DNA of 64,000 bases from Opisthocomus hoazin (lineage: Eukaryota; Chordata; Aves; Opisthocomiformes; Opisthocomidae): positions 8,011,216-8,075,215 of the forward strand of contig NC_134433.1 in NCBI RefSeq assembly GCF_030867145.1, read 5' to 3'. The translations under genes were made by a program, and so were the position numbers. This document shows, one piece after another, positions 1 to 60,968 of the stretch. Under the pieces are notes generated by a model. The model was not told where the DNA came from. It ran no database searches and was given only the letters and a program-made list of their open reading frames with translations. The number at the start of each line of letters is the position of its first letter. The stretch's first letter is position 1.

Positions 1-49980
<49,980 letters not shown>

Positions 49981-49981
<1 letters not shown>

Positions 49982-50300
49982 GCCGCGGGCAGCCCGGTCC
50001 CGCCGGCTGGAGCCTAGGAGGCGCCGCCGGGCTGCGGAGGAAGGCGGTCTCGCCGTGGGCTCTCAGCGGCTCGCGGGGCGCCGGGGTGGGCCCGGCCGCC
50101 GCTCTCCCCTCACGGTGTCGGGCCGAGCCCCGCGCCGCGCCAGGAGCCAGGGGGAGGTTTTTGTTCGAGGAGCCCCGGCCGCGCAGGCGCGGCTCTCGCG
50201 GGGGCCGCCGGGAGCCGTAGTGCGGCGGCGGGGGCCGGGCCCGGCCGCACCGGGCAGGGGAGGGGCGGCGGACTGCGGCTCCCGCCGTGCCCCGCGCCCA
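49981..50300 (-). other. GTF2I: Candidate non-coding exon 1 of GTF2I (3' edge defined, TSS not)
   Basis: On the minus strand, GCCCGCGGCG is followed at 49980 by the strong donor GTGAGT, inside the CpG island. The coding exon at 39891 opens with only seven 5'UTR bases after its acceptor, so an upstream UTR exon is required. The 5' end given is a placeholder: with no TATA box the start site cannot be read, but ZNF143-like and NRF1-like motifs at 50181-50283 place it nearby. Other GT dinucleotides in the island could serve instead. Confidence 0.5.
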
Positions 50301-50767
50301 GCCGGGAGCGGGAAGATGGCGGAGCGCGGGGGAGGCCGTAGGGCGCTCTCTCTCCCGCCTTCCCCGGGGGGCCGCGCCGGGCGGAGGCCCCGGCCCCGCC
50401 GCCACCGGTTCCCTTCGCGCAGAACGCAGCCGGGTTTGACCCCCCGGAGCTGCTCCCGGGCTCTGCGGAGCAGCCTCCCGCCCGCAGAAGGCCTGCCGTG
50501 GGGCGGAGCGGGCGGTGCTGGAGGCAGAGCTTCACAGCGGAAGAATTCCCCGCCTGCCGCGGGCTGGGTGATGGCTCAGCGGAACGGGGCCGCCTGCGAG
50601 GGCTGCCTTCCCGGGTACAGCCGGGCAGGTCTTCCAGCTGGCGTCCCTGTTCTCGGAATGAAGTTCAGTGCGGTACACACGGGTAGAAAGTTTTCCACTC
50701 GAAGGGAAATGTTGCGTTTCAAAATCTACTCTAATAAAACTGCCGTTTAAAATAGCTACTTTTTAAA

Positions 50768-51640
50768 TCACAGAATGTTCGGGGTTGGCAGGGACCTCTG
50801 TGGGTCACCCAGTCCAACCCCTGCCCAAGCAGGGTCACCCACAGCAGGCTGCACAGCACCGCGTCCAGGCAGGTCTGGAATATCTCCAGAGAAGGAGACT
50901 CCACAGCCTCCCTGGGCAGCCTGGGCCAGGGCTCCGTCACCCTCAGAGGGAAGAAGTTCTTCCTCGGGTTCAGACGGAACTTCCTCTGCTTCAGTTTGTG
51001 CCCGTTGCCCCTTGTCCTGTCGCTGGGCACCACTGAAAAGAGTTTGGCCCCAGCCTCCTGACCCCCACCCTGCAGATATTTATAAGCATTTCTAAGGTCC
51101 CCTCTCAGCCTTCTCTTCTTCAGGCTGAACAAGCCCAGCTCCCTCAGCCTCTCCTCATAGGAGAGATGCTCCAGTCCCCTCCTCATCCTCGTAGCCCTCC
51201 GCTGGACTCTCTCCAGTAGCTCCTCATCTTTCTTGAACTGGGGAGCCCAGAACTGGACACAGCACTGCAGATGAGGCCTCACCAGGGCAGAGTAGAGGGG
51301 AAGGAGAACCTCCCTCGACCTGCTGGCCACACTCCTCCTAATGCACCCCAGAATCCCACTGGCCTTCTTGGCAGCCAGGGCACGCTGCTGGCTCATGGTC
51401 ACCTTATCACCCACCAGCACTCCCAGTCCCTCTCCATAGAGCTGCTCTCCAGCAGGTCCACCCCAGCCTGTACTGGTGCCTGGGGTTGTTCCTCCCCAGG
51501 TGCAGGACCCTCCACTTGCCCTTATTGAACCTCATCAGGTTCCTCTCTGCCCAACTCTCCAGCCTGTCCAGGTCTCGCTGAATGGCAGCACAGCCTGCCA
51601 GTGTACCCACCACACATCCCAGTTTTGCGTCATGTTCATA
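50768..51640 (-). mobile_element. CR1 LINE 3' fragment, minus orientation
   Basis: Longer CR1 fragment reading on the minus strand. It has an open stretch (51420-50731) with [60 protein letters not shown] and the [10 protein letters not shown] tail. Upstream sequence near 51640 still shows the [20 protein letters not shown] segment in a shifted frame, so it is broken. Its 3' end (50768) faces the CpG island. Confidence 0.97.
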
Positions 51641-53240
51641 AATACCAAACTTATAGTGCATATAGGACTGTTACAATGCATATAAGCCTGCTAATGGTAA
51701 TTTGGAAGCATTAACAGTGTGTTTAGAGTCGCTCCAGGCTAACCACCGAACACTATGATTGCAAGGGAGTCTCATTTGTAAAGGAAACGGAAGCGTGCTC
51801 AGTCGAAAGCATTCGGCTTCCTCCTGGTTGCCATAAATAGCGATAAATCAAAGCCGAGAGCAGAGCGCGGCAGCCGTCTGCTGGGAGAGGACCCTGCGGG
51901 AGACGCGTTGGCCGTTCCCGAGCCGTCGCTGTCGGGGCAGAGGACAGAGTGAAACAAGCTCCCGCCCGCAAACGCTGGCCGGCGTCCCCTGAGCAAGCAG
52001 CCCCGGTGATTTGAGATGTGGCGGCTCTCGGTGGTTGCTTGCCGGTGTTCAGCAAGGTGTAACTGTTCTCATGATTTACATTGTGGGAAAGGAGGCAGGA
52101 GCGTTCTGCAGTGGCCTAGCAAAAAAAACAACAAAACCCCCAAAACCGAACAAAAATGCCACAAAGAACCTCTCCCCCACCCCAAACACTCCGAAAACCC
52201 CAACAGTCAAAAACCCCACCACCACCCGCTTTCATCACCACCTTCACCTAGCCCAGCGGACTTGGCCATGCAGCACTTGGATGGTTCCTTTTTGCTGATC
52301 TCCTGCAGGGAATGGCACAGTCTCTGGCTAAGGACTTCAGCGTGAGGGACACCAAGTCTTTCTAAGCAGCCACAGCTATTTTCTCAATAAATACGTCAGC
52401 TCCCATATGCCATTCTTTTTTAGTGGAAGGCATCACTCCACGGTAACGGCATGCTGTCAGCTTCCAGCTCTACCTCACACGCCGCCCACACTGGCTGTTT
52501 CATACGGATTCAGATGTCCTGTCCCAAAACTACTCAAGCAAATCCTCATGGAAGACAGCAGTTTTACCAGAGTGCGAAACGGCGGCCCATTGCCAGGCCA
52601 TCACTCAGGGGCTGCGTCCGGACCCTCGTCCTGCAGGTACAGACTGCTCCTGGTAGCAGAGAAGACGGCTTTTGGTTACAGAGCATCACGTCGTGATTTA
52701 TTTTGAGAGTCATCTGTGGCAGCTGCCTTCCCGCTGGTAAGACCATCATTGCCGTGGCTCCTCTGCTACCATGTGGGTCCTCGGAAGCATGAACATTTGG
52801 TATTTCTCCGGGACAAGATTCTTCCCGCACTGCTGTATCCCCCTCTGCCACCTGATGCAGCCACATGAGCTATGGAGCTGGATAAAGCTGAGGAGTTAAG
52901 TCAGAGAGTTAAGTCATGCTTTATGTGGAATAATGTTTACCCATTGTGGCTGCAAGACGACTAACTGAAAAATTAGTTCATTAAGGCTTCTAAATCCATC
53001 GGAGACATTCACTGGGTGTTGTAAATCAACGCTCAGACTAGAAATAACTTATTTGTTTTTAGTAGCTAGAGTAATTAACAACTGTAACATATTACCACGG
53101 ACTGCAAGAATTTCTCCGTCAGTTCAGAGCCTGGAAATTCAAGCACCTTCCTTCTAGAAAAGACATCCAGCTTGAAACATGGCCTCGTGGATTTTTACCA
53201 GCAGATTCCTGAACTGACTTATGTATAACATCTGAGCAGT
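51641..53240. other. Intergenic DNA upstream of GTF2I
   Basis: No gene recognised. An A/C-rich low-complexity stretch lies at about 52118-52240. Open frames are short and unrelated to known proteins. Confidence 0.55.
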
Positions 53241-53803
53241 TGGCCTGGTTTCGGCTGGGATAGAGTTAATTTTCTTTCTGGAAGCTGCTGTAGTGCTGCG
53301 TTGTGGATTTGGGGTGAGAATAATCCTGATAACATACTGGTGTTTTCAGTTGTTGCTAGGCAGTCAAGGATTTTTCAGCTGCTCACACCGGCCTGGCTGC
53401 TGGGTGCACGGGAAGCCGGGACACAGCCGGGACGTGGGGACGCAGCCGGGACAGCCGACCCGAACCGGCCCACGGGCTGTTCTGTACCGCACGGCGTCAC
53501 GCTCCGCGTGTCAGCCGTGGGAGCTGGCCGGGGGCAGTGATTGCTGCTCGGGGACGGGCTGGGTAGCGTTCGTCGGGTGGTGAGCAACTGCATTGTGCAT
53601 TGCTTGTTTTGCATATATATATAAAGATGTTATTCTTATCATCATCGTCATCATATCTTCCTTTGCTTTCCTATTAAACTGTCTTCATCTCAACCCACGA
53701 TTTTTACCTTTTTTTTTCATTCTCCTCCCCATCCCGTTGCAGGGGGGAGACATGAGCGAGCAGCTGTGTGGTCCTAGTTGCCAGCTGGGGTTAAACCACA
53801 ACA
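53241..53803 (+). mobile_element. Solo LTR, plus orientation, upstream of GTF2I
   Basis: Starts TGGCCTGGTTTCGGCTGGGA and ends GGGGTTAAACCACAACA. Flanks GCAGT (left) and CCAGT (right) could be a 5-bp target duplication with one change. Same subfamily as 46569-47096. It contains a short AT-rich stretch (GCATATATATATAAAG) that may be a TATA-like element. Confidence 0.92.
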
Positions 53804-54679
53804 CCAGTTAATCTTGATACTGCTTTGAGGTTTAAAATTCAAGGTCAAGTCTTCTGGCAGAAAATAATTTGATCTAAATTCCTTGGTTTAAAGTCTTTTG
53901 TATCACTTTGCTTTTCCCTCTACTAGTTAGCCAGCTGGGCTTCAACTACAGATTGAAAAAGGTTTTCACACAACTACAAGGCAAGCAAAACATTTCTCTT
54001 AAACAAGGGAGCCAGACTGTGAAACCAAAAGCATTGGAAGAGAGGAGTTGAACTCGGAGCTATTTTTACAATCATTAAAAAAAAGAGAAATTCCATTTCA
54101 AGCTCATAGTCTTCTTCTGAAAAGAAATTTGGAGCAATACATACCATTGATTTTTTTTTTTTTCCTCATTCATTAGTTTGGGGAATTATTCTGTTTCGTC
54201 CCCAGAAACATTTATTATTCTGTTTAGCACTCACAGGAGTTAGGCTGTCTGTATTGGAAGGCTTTGCTTCACTACATCCAAGAAGTTACAAATGTAACCT
54301 CAAGCTAAGTGTAACGTAGGGGATTTCAGTCAACTCGCCCTTGAAGTTTCTATGGGTAAATCTAAATATCCTTGACAACCTCCATCTAACATCTGAGAGT
54401 CTGAAAACCTTAGCATATGCCTGTTGGAACTATCGGAGTCCTTAAAAATTTGTGAAGGGGTGAGGGCGAGTGGAGACCAACCGGTCTCACACGGGTCGCC
54501 ATACACCTGCTTTTCTAGGAAGGAAACTTCAAACCCCCTGCAAAAACTTCACACGTGGGGGGTTTGGACCCAATCCCAGTTCTTCCATCCTGGTATTGCC
54601 TGATCTTTGTCCAGCACAGGACACGTGCCTCAGTTTCCAGCCTTTACTTGGTGTTTTGCCATCTCTTTTTCAAAGTGGT
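53804..54679. other. Intergenic DNA between two solo LTRs
   Basis: 0.9 kb without recognised genes or repeats apart from a T-run near 54151-54163. Confidence 0.5.
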
Positions 54680-55240
54680 TGTCCTGGTTTCAGCTGGGAC
54701 AGCGTTAATTTTCTTCCCAGTAGCTGCTGTGTTTTGGATTTAGCATGAGAAGAATGTTGATAATACGTTGATGTTTTTAGCTGTTGCTAAGAAATCAAGG
54801 ACCTTTTTCCAGTTTCCCATGTTCAGCTGATGAGCGGGCGTACGGGAGCTGGGAGGGAGCATAGACGGGCAGCTAATTAAAGCTGGCCAGCGGAAATATT
54901 CCGTAGCATAGACGTCACGCTGAGTATATAAATGGGAGTTGGCCACGGGGCAGGGATCTGTGAGACCCACAAGTTCCATGAGATCCGCAGTCGCTGCTCA
55001 GGGACAGGCTGTGCAGTTGGTCGTTTGGCGGAGAGAAAATATGTATTGTGTATCGCTTGTTTTGCGTATTCATTATTATTGTTGTTATTATTTTGTCCAT
55101 TGTTGTCTTATTAAACTGTCTTTAGCTCACCCCATGAGTTTTACTTTTCATCCATTCTCCACCCCACCCCGCAGCGGGGAGGAGGAGCGAGTGAGCAGCT
55201 GTGTGATCCTGGCTGCTGGCTGCCGGGTTAAACCACAAGA
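54680..55240 (+). mobile_element. Solo LTR, plus orientation, related subfamily
   Basis: Starts TGTCCTGGTTTCAGCTGGGA and ends GGGTTAAACCACAAGA. The termini match the other LTRs but the middle differs, with GAGTATATAAATGGGAG (TATA-like) and a separate AGTCGCTGCTCAGGGACAGG segment, so it is a related subfamily. No internal region is attached. Confidence 0.88.
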
Positions 55241-58200
55241 GCGATTTAATTCCAGGATTCACATATAAAACCTTTGCATAGAGGGGAAGTGGAGAGGGAG
55301 AGTAAGGAGGAAGCCCCAGCCTCTCAGCAAAAAGCAGCGCAGAATTACTTTCACATTTTGTGCAGAAGTCAGACTGCTGTGTCTGGAAGCTGTGTGCACA
55401 TCTGTCGGACCCTCAGAGCACAGGGTTCACAGTTCCCTACTGTGCACCATTTCTTTTACATGTAAGCATAATCTCTTTCCTTCTCCCAAATTATTTGTTT
55501 AACTGCAACTCCCAAACCAGTGTAGCTCCACTACAGCCCCGGAGCAGCAGTGTGCTCGCTGTGTCTGAGACCAGCAGTGATGACGGACCAGAACAAGACC
55601 ATAGCACTCCACATTTTTCCAGCACACGGCTCTAGATAAGCTCATTTCATGCTCCTTTACCAATTTTCCTTTGCTCCAGTTGTCTAGATTCCTCTGCAGT
55701 TTTCTTTCACTAAGCTTTTTCCCCGTCAAATGGTAAATAAGGATATCCCGTATTATTTCTTTTGAACGCTGTGCACATGATAAGGCTGGTGCACACATGG
55801 GCAGTACAAACATTCGGCTATAAAAGCACAGGCACTGTTTTCTCCTGTTGTTTACTCCTCTGCCCTCAGTTAAGGATGTGCTGGGAAGTTTAGCAAGGAA
55901 GGATATACAAGAATGTCTTGGCTCTCCCCTCCACATCCTCCCAGAGTGATATTGTTCTATCAAGAGCCTTCTGTTACCATCGATTTTAATGGCAATATAT
56001 GGTCTGCGGAGCAGGTAGGAATTCTGCACTGGCTTCTGTACTGTAACTCTTCAACAGGAGAAGGAAGCGCTTAAAAATCATTCACCTTTTGTGACAGGGG
56101 GTTATAGTGACAGTAAAAGAGTCACTGTAGAGTAAAAAGATCTTTTCAAAGATCAGGAATGAAATAACCCAACTTGACAGACTATCCAAAATTGCACGTG
56201 CCAGCAGTGGGTCACGGGGACCCTTAAACATGTCTCCAGAAGAAGCTGCCACTTCGAAAATACCCAGCAAATCTGCACAGCAAGATGCTTCAATGAGCAC
56301 AGGAGTTAATGGGGACATTAAAAGTATCCGTGGCTGCTGAATAATTAGTCACGTCTCTAAAGGGCCGCTGGCCTCGCAGGCTCCTACAGACATTGCTGCA
56401 TCAGCTCGTGCTTCCCAAGTTTTCCTCCCAGCCATACCAGCCAGGGACCGAGTGTTTCCAAAATGAAAGCCGAGACGGTTGTGCACAAGATGGCAGAGCG
56501 GGAGACGTGCCAGCACCCGGCCATGCTCCTGGGCCCACTCCAGCCCAGCAGAGAGGGCAGAGGGAGCGAACACGAGCCACGACAGTTCGGAACTGGTGCA
56601 GGCGCGCTGCAAATTAATTCAGATCCGTAACAACGATCTTCAAGTAACGCAGAAGCCAGCAGTGCTTGTGCCTTGCACGTTCAGCCAATCCCTCAAATAA
56701 ACTTCAATTATTTTTTTGCTATTAGGAGAAAAGGAGATCCAGAGTTTGCCAGCAGTGCTTTATCATCCAAGAGAGGGTTTGCGGGGGTTTTTCTTCCCCC
56801 TTCATGCTCCTCACTAAGAAGCCTTTGCCAGTGTAATTATGGAGCCTGGATCAAGCTGTTGACAAACAGGCCAGCCATTAGGGCACCTACGTATTTGATA
56901 CGAATACCCACAACACCAGAAGCTGAAAAGGGATTCTTGTGCTTGTTTGCAATACGAGAAGATGGACATTTCTACTCAGCCTACGTTTCTAGAAGAAAGG
57001 AGTTTTGGAGCATTTTTGCTTTACGTTACAGAATAATTTATTTAGCAGCTCAACTGTAAAAAATCTCTTTATACAAACGCAAAAAAACATTTCAACAAAC
57101 CCCATAAACATTTTAGGGAGTTGCCTGTGTTCAGGTTATGGTTGCAGTCCGATTCTCCTAGACACTGACCCACCCTTCTGCTCATGTACCGCTGCCCGTA
57201 CGAGCTGTGCCGGGGTGGGCTGGGGGCCACAGCACCGAGGAGGAGGAGGAGCAGCAGGCTGTGGCAGGGGCATCTTCTAGGGCTGGGAGCTCTTCAGTAG
57301 CGCTGCCCCAAACCTGACTGTCACCTGGATCTGCTCGCCTCCCTGGCAAAAGCCACCCAAAAGTGGTGGTGAAGGAGTTTGAAACCGAGCAGCAAGGAGC
57401 AGCCTGGTGTTCCGAGCAGGGAGCCCGGGATGCGGGAGCTCTCTGTCCTGATCATCTTGGTGGTGAGAACGCAAAGCCAGATGCAGTTTTCCTCAGCTGC
57501 AGAGCTGGGTATTTTTTGTGCAAACTAACCAGTCAGCATTCCTCACCCAGGGAGAGCGTGTTGGTCCGCATCCATCTCCGTCCCTCCGGAGAGGCGATGC
57601 TCCCGGGGAGGAGCCTGGCAGCGCCGGCGTGAGCAGCATGTCAGCACTCGGAGCAGGAGCTTTCCCACACATCAGTGCCATCCTCCGCTGAGGGTTCCCG
57701 AGGCAAACACCCAGCTGTCTTATTTATTTTTGGCTGAACACAGTCAGCTGTCACTATCACTTATTCGCCTGCAGATCTATTAGCGCTTTGAAACGTAATC
57801 AGCCTAGTGCATCCTTATCTCCAATTATTCTGCACTCAGGTCTATCGACATTTGGGTGTGAAGAAGAGGGTCTTTTTTTGTCCTGGTTTCAACAGAAGAC
57901 AGATTTACTGATGCAGACATCAGCAACGTAACCAGCAGCTTAAAACGAGCCATTAATATCAGTAACTGCGAGGAAGGTCGCTCCCGTAGATGAGTCAGAT
58001 GCACCAGTTTCCCGAGGATTTTGTAATCCTTTGTAAGACCTTGAGCCTGCAGTCAGCTCTCCACAGGCTGACACCAGCACTGCCAGGGTCTGCCCTAAAG
58101 CTGGAGGTTTCCAAGCTGGAGAGCCAATGTGGTATCTTTATGTGATGGTGTGCTTCCCCCGACCCTGGCCTTCTCCCGTCGCCCTGCTCAAGCGATAACC

Positions 58201-58799
58201 ACCAGTGTCAGCCGTGATGGATGCGTCTGTCAAAGTGGATTTGAGGGAGACAGATAACAACATGGTAGCCAAGGCTAATCTGCACCCACCTAACCACAGA
58301 GCTGGTCAATGGCCGACTCAAGCCAAGTTTGGAAGAAACCAACATCTGCAGTTGGTATGCAAATAAGACTAAAAGTCAAGTCATCTTACTGCATAAACAC
58401 TGAGCAGCCCAAGAGCCCTCTGAGCTCTTGTGCACGGCAGCGGGCTGCACGCCAGCATCTCCCCATGAGCAGGGACACCTCTCAAGATTACTCCTCAAGA
58501 TCGAGAGAATCCTTATCACGTCAGACCCTCAGCAAGCGAACTGGGAATAAGCACGCTGAAACTTTGAAAATCTTAGCTACGTGATCTAAAGGATTATATA
58601 TGTGCAATCAATCCTTTATACATAAACCACTGACCAAGACTGGGGCTAAGGCTGGATCCAGCCCCACCTAGGCTCCTCTCCGAGAAGGAGTTTAGAAAAT
58701 GAGGGGCTCCATTCTGAACCTCATGACTCAACGGGAGGGTCTCCCTGACAGTTTTGTCTGACCCTGTCCTCCACGCAGTAAATAATCTAGTGTACCTTG
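55241..58799. other. Intergenic DNA, no gene recognised
   Basis: 3.6 kb with several open frames of 60-180 codons (for example 55499-56029 minus) that carry no motif I recognise. The stretch near 58.3-58.8 kb may include the body of an LTR ending at about 58925, but I cannot fix its start. Confidence 0.5.
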
Positions 58800-60968
58800 C
58801 CATCGAATCTTGTTAAACCACTGCCACATTTACTATTGAACTTTGTTAACTCACTGTCTTATATCAGTAAAAGAAATTGTTGCTTCTCTCTTGTGAGTGA
58901 AGTGCATCGCTCTTTCCACGACAAATTGGCACAGTGGGCAGGACAGCAAGTGACACTGATTACTTACAAAGGCATGGAGTGAATGAGTCCCAACCTCTCA
59001 GAAGAACAGGCTCCTGACAATTGCAATGAATTATGGAAGAATGCATTAGCCCTAGGCATTCCCAGAGCCACCATTCAGGGTTGTCCTGCCGGCACTGAGT
59101 CTGACTGAAACATTCCAGAAACAGGTAACAGTGAAAGGAAAGGGAGACAACCCCTCCTCCCACTTATGGGGGCTCATGAAGCCAACAAGTAATATCTGGA
59201 AGGCAGTTGGGCCTGCCAGTCTGGAAAGTGGAGGCTTATCAGTGGGTAAGTGATGATGGCTCATACATTTTAATTCCAGTTGGTCCTCAAGGACAATTGG
59301 TGGAGTTTTTAACAGATAAAGGAGCACAAATTTCAATACTAACACAACAAGATGCCAAGAACCTGGGCGTGTGATCCAGATGGCAAAGAGTCGAGATCAC
59401 TGGTGTGAGTGGAGCAAGTGTTGTGTGCCAAAGTGCCAAGGTCCATTCATGTCTCCTGGGTGAGAAGCACAGGTCGACTACACAAACACTGATCCCGACC
59501 CTGGCTGAAATTGGGAGGCTGCAGCACACGCACTTTGCGCAGCCCCTGCGCTCCCCATTTCAAAATCACTCACGTAGCACAATATCCCATTTCTGCTGCG
59601 GCATGGAATGGAACTTCTGAAGTTGTAGCTGATGCGGATAAAGGAGAAATTACCTCCGGCACCCACTTCCCATGTAACTCACCTGTCTGGCCAGCTGGGA
59701 AACCAGACGGGAGGTGGCATTGAACAAGTGATTGCCGGAGCCGGAATGCCAATACAGCCCCAAATGCACGCTGCGCCAAACCCTGCCAGCTGAGCAGCGC
59801 CTTTGCCAGCAGCTGCGCAGCCATGGATGGCGGCGGTAGATGTGAAGGACGTGTTCTGCATGGGTGCCTTGAAGGAGGAGGATCAAGAGAAGTTTGCTGT
59901 CGCTTGGGATGGAATACAATATACCTTGAGCAGACTCCCACAGGGATATGAACATTCCCCCGCAACTACTCCTGCCACACTTGCTGAACTTTGACAGTCT
60001 CACTCCCCCAGAATGTGAAACTGTTCCAGTCCCTAGGTGATATTCTGGCTGGAGGAACTTCCCCTGAGCGGGTGGGGGAAGCGGCAGCCGCAGTATGGCA
60101 AGCACTAAATAACACAGAACTAGAGATTCTACCTGGAAAATCTCAGCGACCCAGCCAAGAAATAAAATCTGTAGGTACTTGGTGGACAGCAGGCAGTGCA
60201 GTGATTCCCCCAGACACCTTAAGAAAAATCAGACCTGCAAATGCCCCAGTCAAGGAAGGAGTCACAACAATTAATGGGAACTTTAGGATATTGGAGGAAG
60301 CACGTACCTGGAGTCTCTGTCACTTCCCGCCCATTATAGTCACTGTTACGGGAAGGCAAACCCTGGGAGTGGAAATCAGAGCATAAAGAGCCAGTCAAAA
60401 CTTGTAACATCTCAGTCACTGGGACCAGTAGACCCCTGCGACCCTGTTATAGCCAAATGGGGTTTTGCTGAACAAGCTACTGACTGTAACCTGTTCCAAA
60501 CTGGTCCCGATGGGCCGAGACGACCTTTATTGTTTAGCTCACCCACATTTAAAGAAACAGAACAATGATACTCTGAGGGGGAAAAGGGACTTTTCCATTG
60601 GAGCAGTTAAACAAGCTGAGAAACTACCTCGGGGACAACCTGTGGAAGCCAGAGGACCATTTAATTTACTAGAAGCAGTCCTAAAGGGGACTGCTCCCCC
60701 AGAAAGAGCTACATAAAACCCCACTGTCTGAAAATGGTATGCCTGCCTAAGAGGAGTGGCAGAAAACACACAGTTAACTGAAGGACATGCTAAGGTCTCC
60801 AACTGCAAATGCCCACAAACACAGACCCTTCAGCATTCCAGCAACATTTTAAACCATCACCCGTTCTGGATGCACCACCTCTCCCTGAGGGTACGATATA
60901 TCAGTAAAATGTATCGCTGCTTCTCTCTTAGGAGCAAAGTGCATCACTCTTTCCACAACACTTTATAA
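58800..60968 (+). pseudogene. Decayed endogenous retrovirus with protease and reverse transcriptase remnants
   Basis: An old, broken proviral copy. A protease-like stretch at about 59283-59360 reads FLTDKGAQISILTQQDA; the family active site is DTGA or DSGA and Lys replaces that residue. A reverse-transcriptase-like stretch (about 59827-59985) reads KEEDQEKFAVAWDGIQYT and LSRLPQGYEHSPAT. A further pol remnant follows to 60230 in a shifted frame, where the YxDD region appears as SLGDIL, so the catalytic motif is lost. Multiple stops and frame changes separate the pieces. No gag or env was recognised. A short direct repeat (58860-58925 and 60898-60962, sharing TATATCAGTAAAA and GCTTCTCTCTT) may be the ends of two LTRs, followed at 58921 by a primer-site-like ATTGGCACAGTGGGCAG. 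It is non-functional. Confidence 0.8.

Noticed and set aside
50731..51420. 229-codon open frame resembling a reverse-transcriptase tail
   Set aside because: It is a CR1 LINE fragment, not a host gene; the same applies to 48531-48911.
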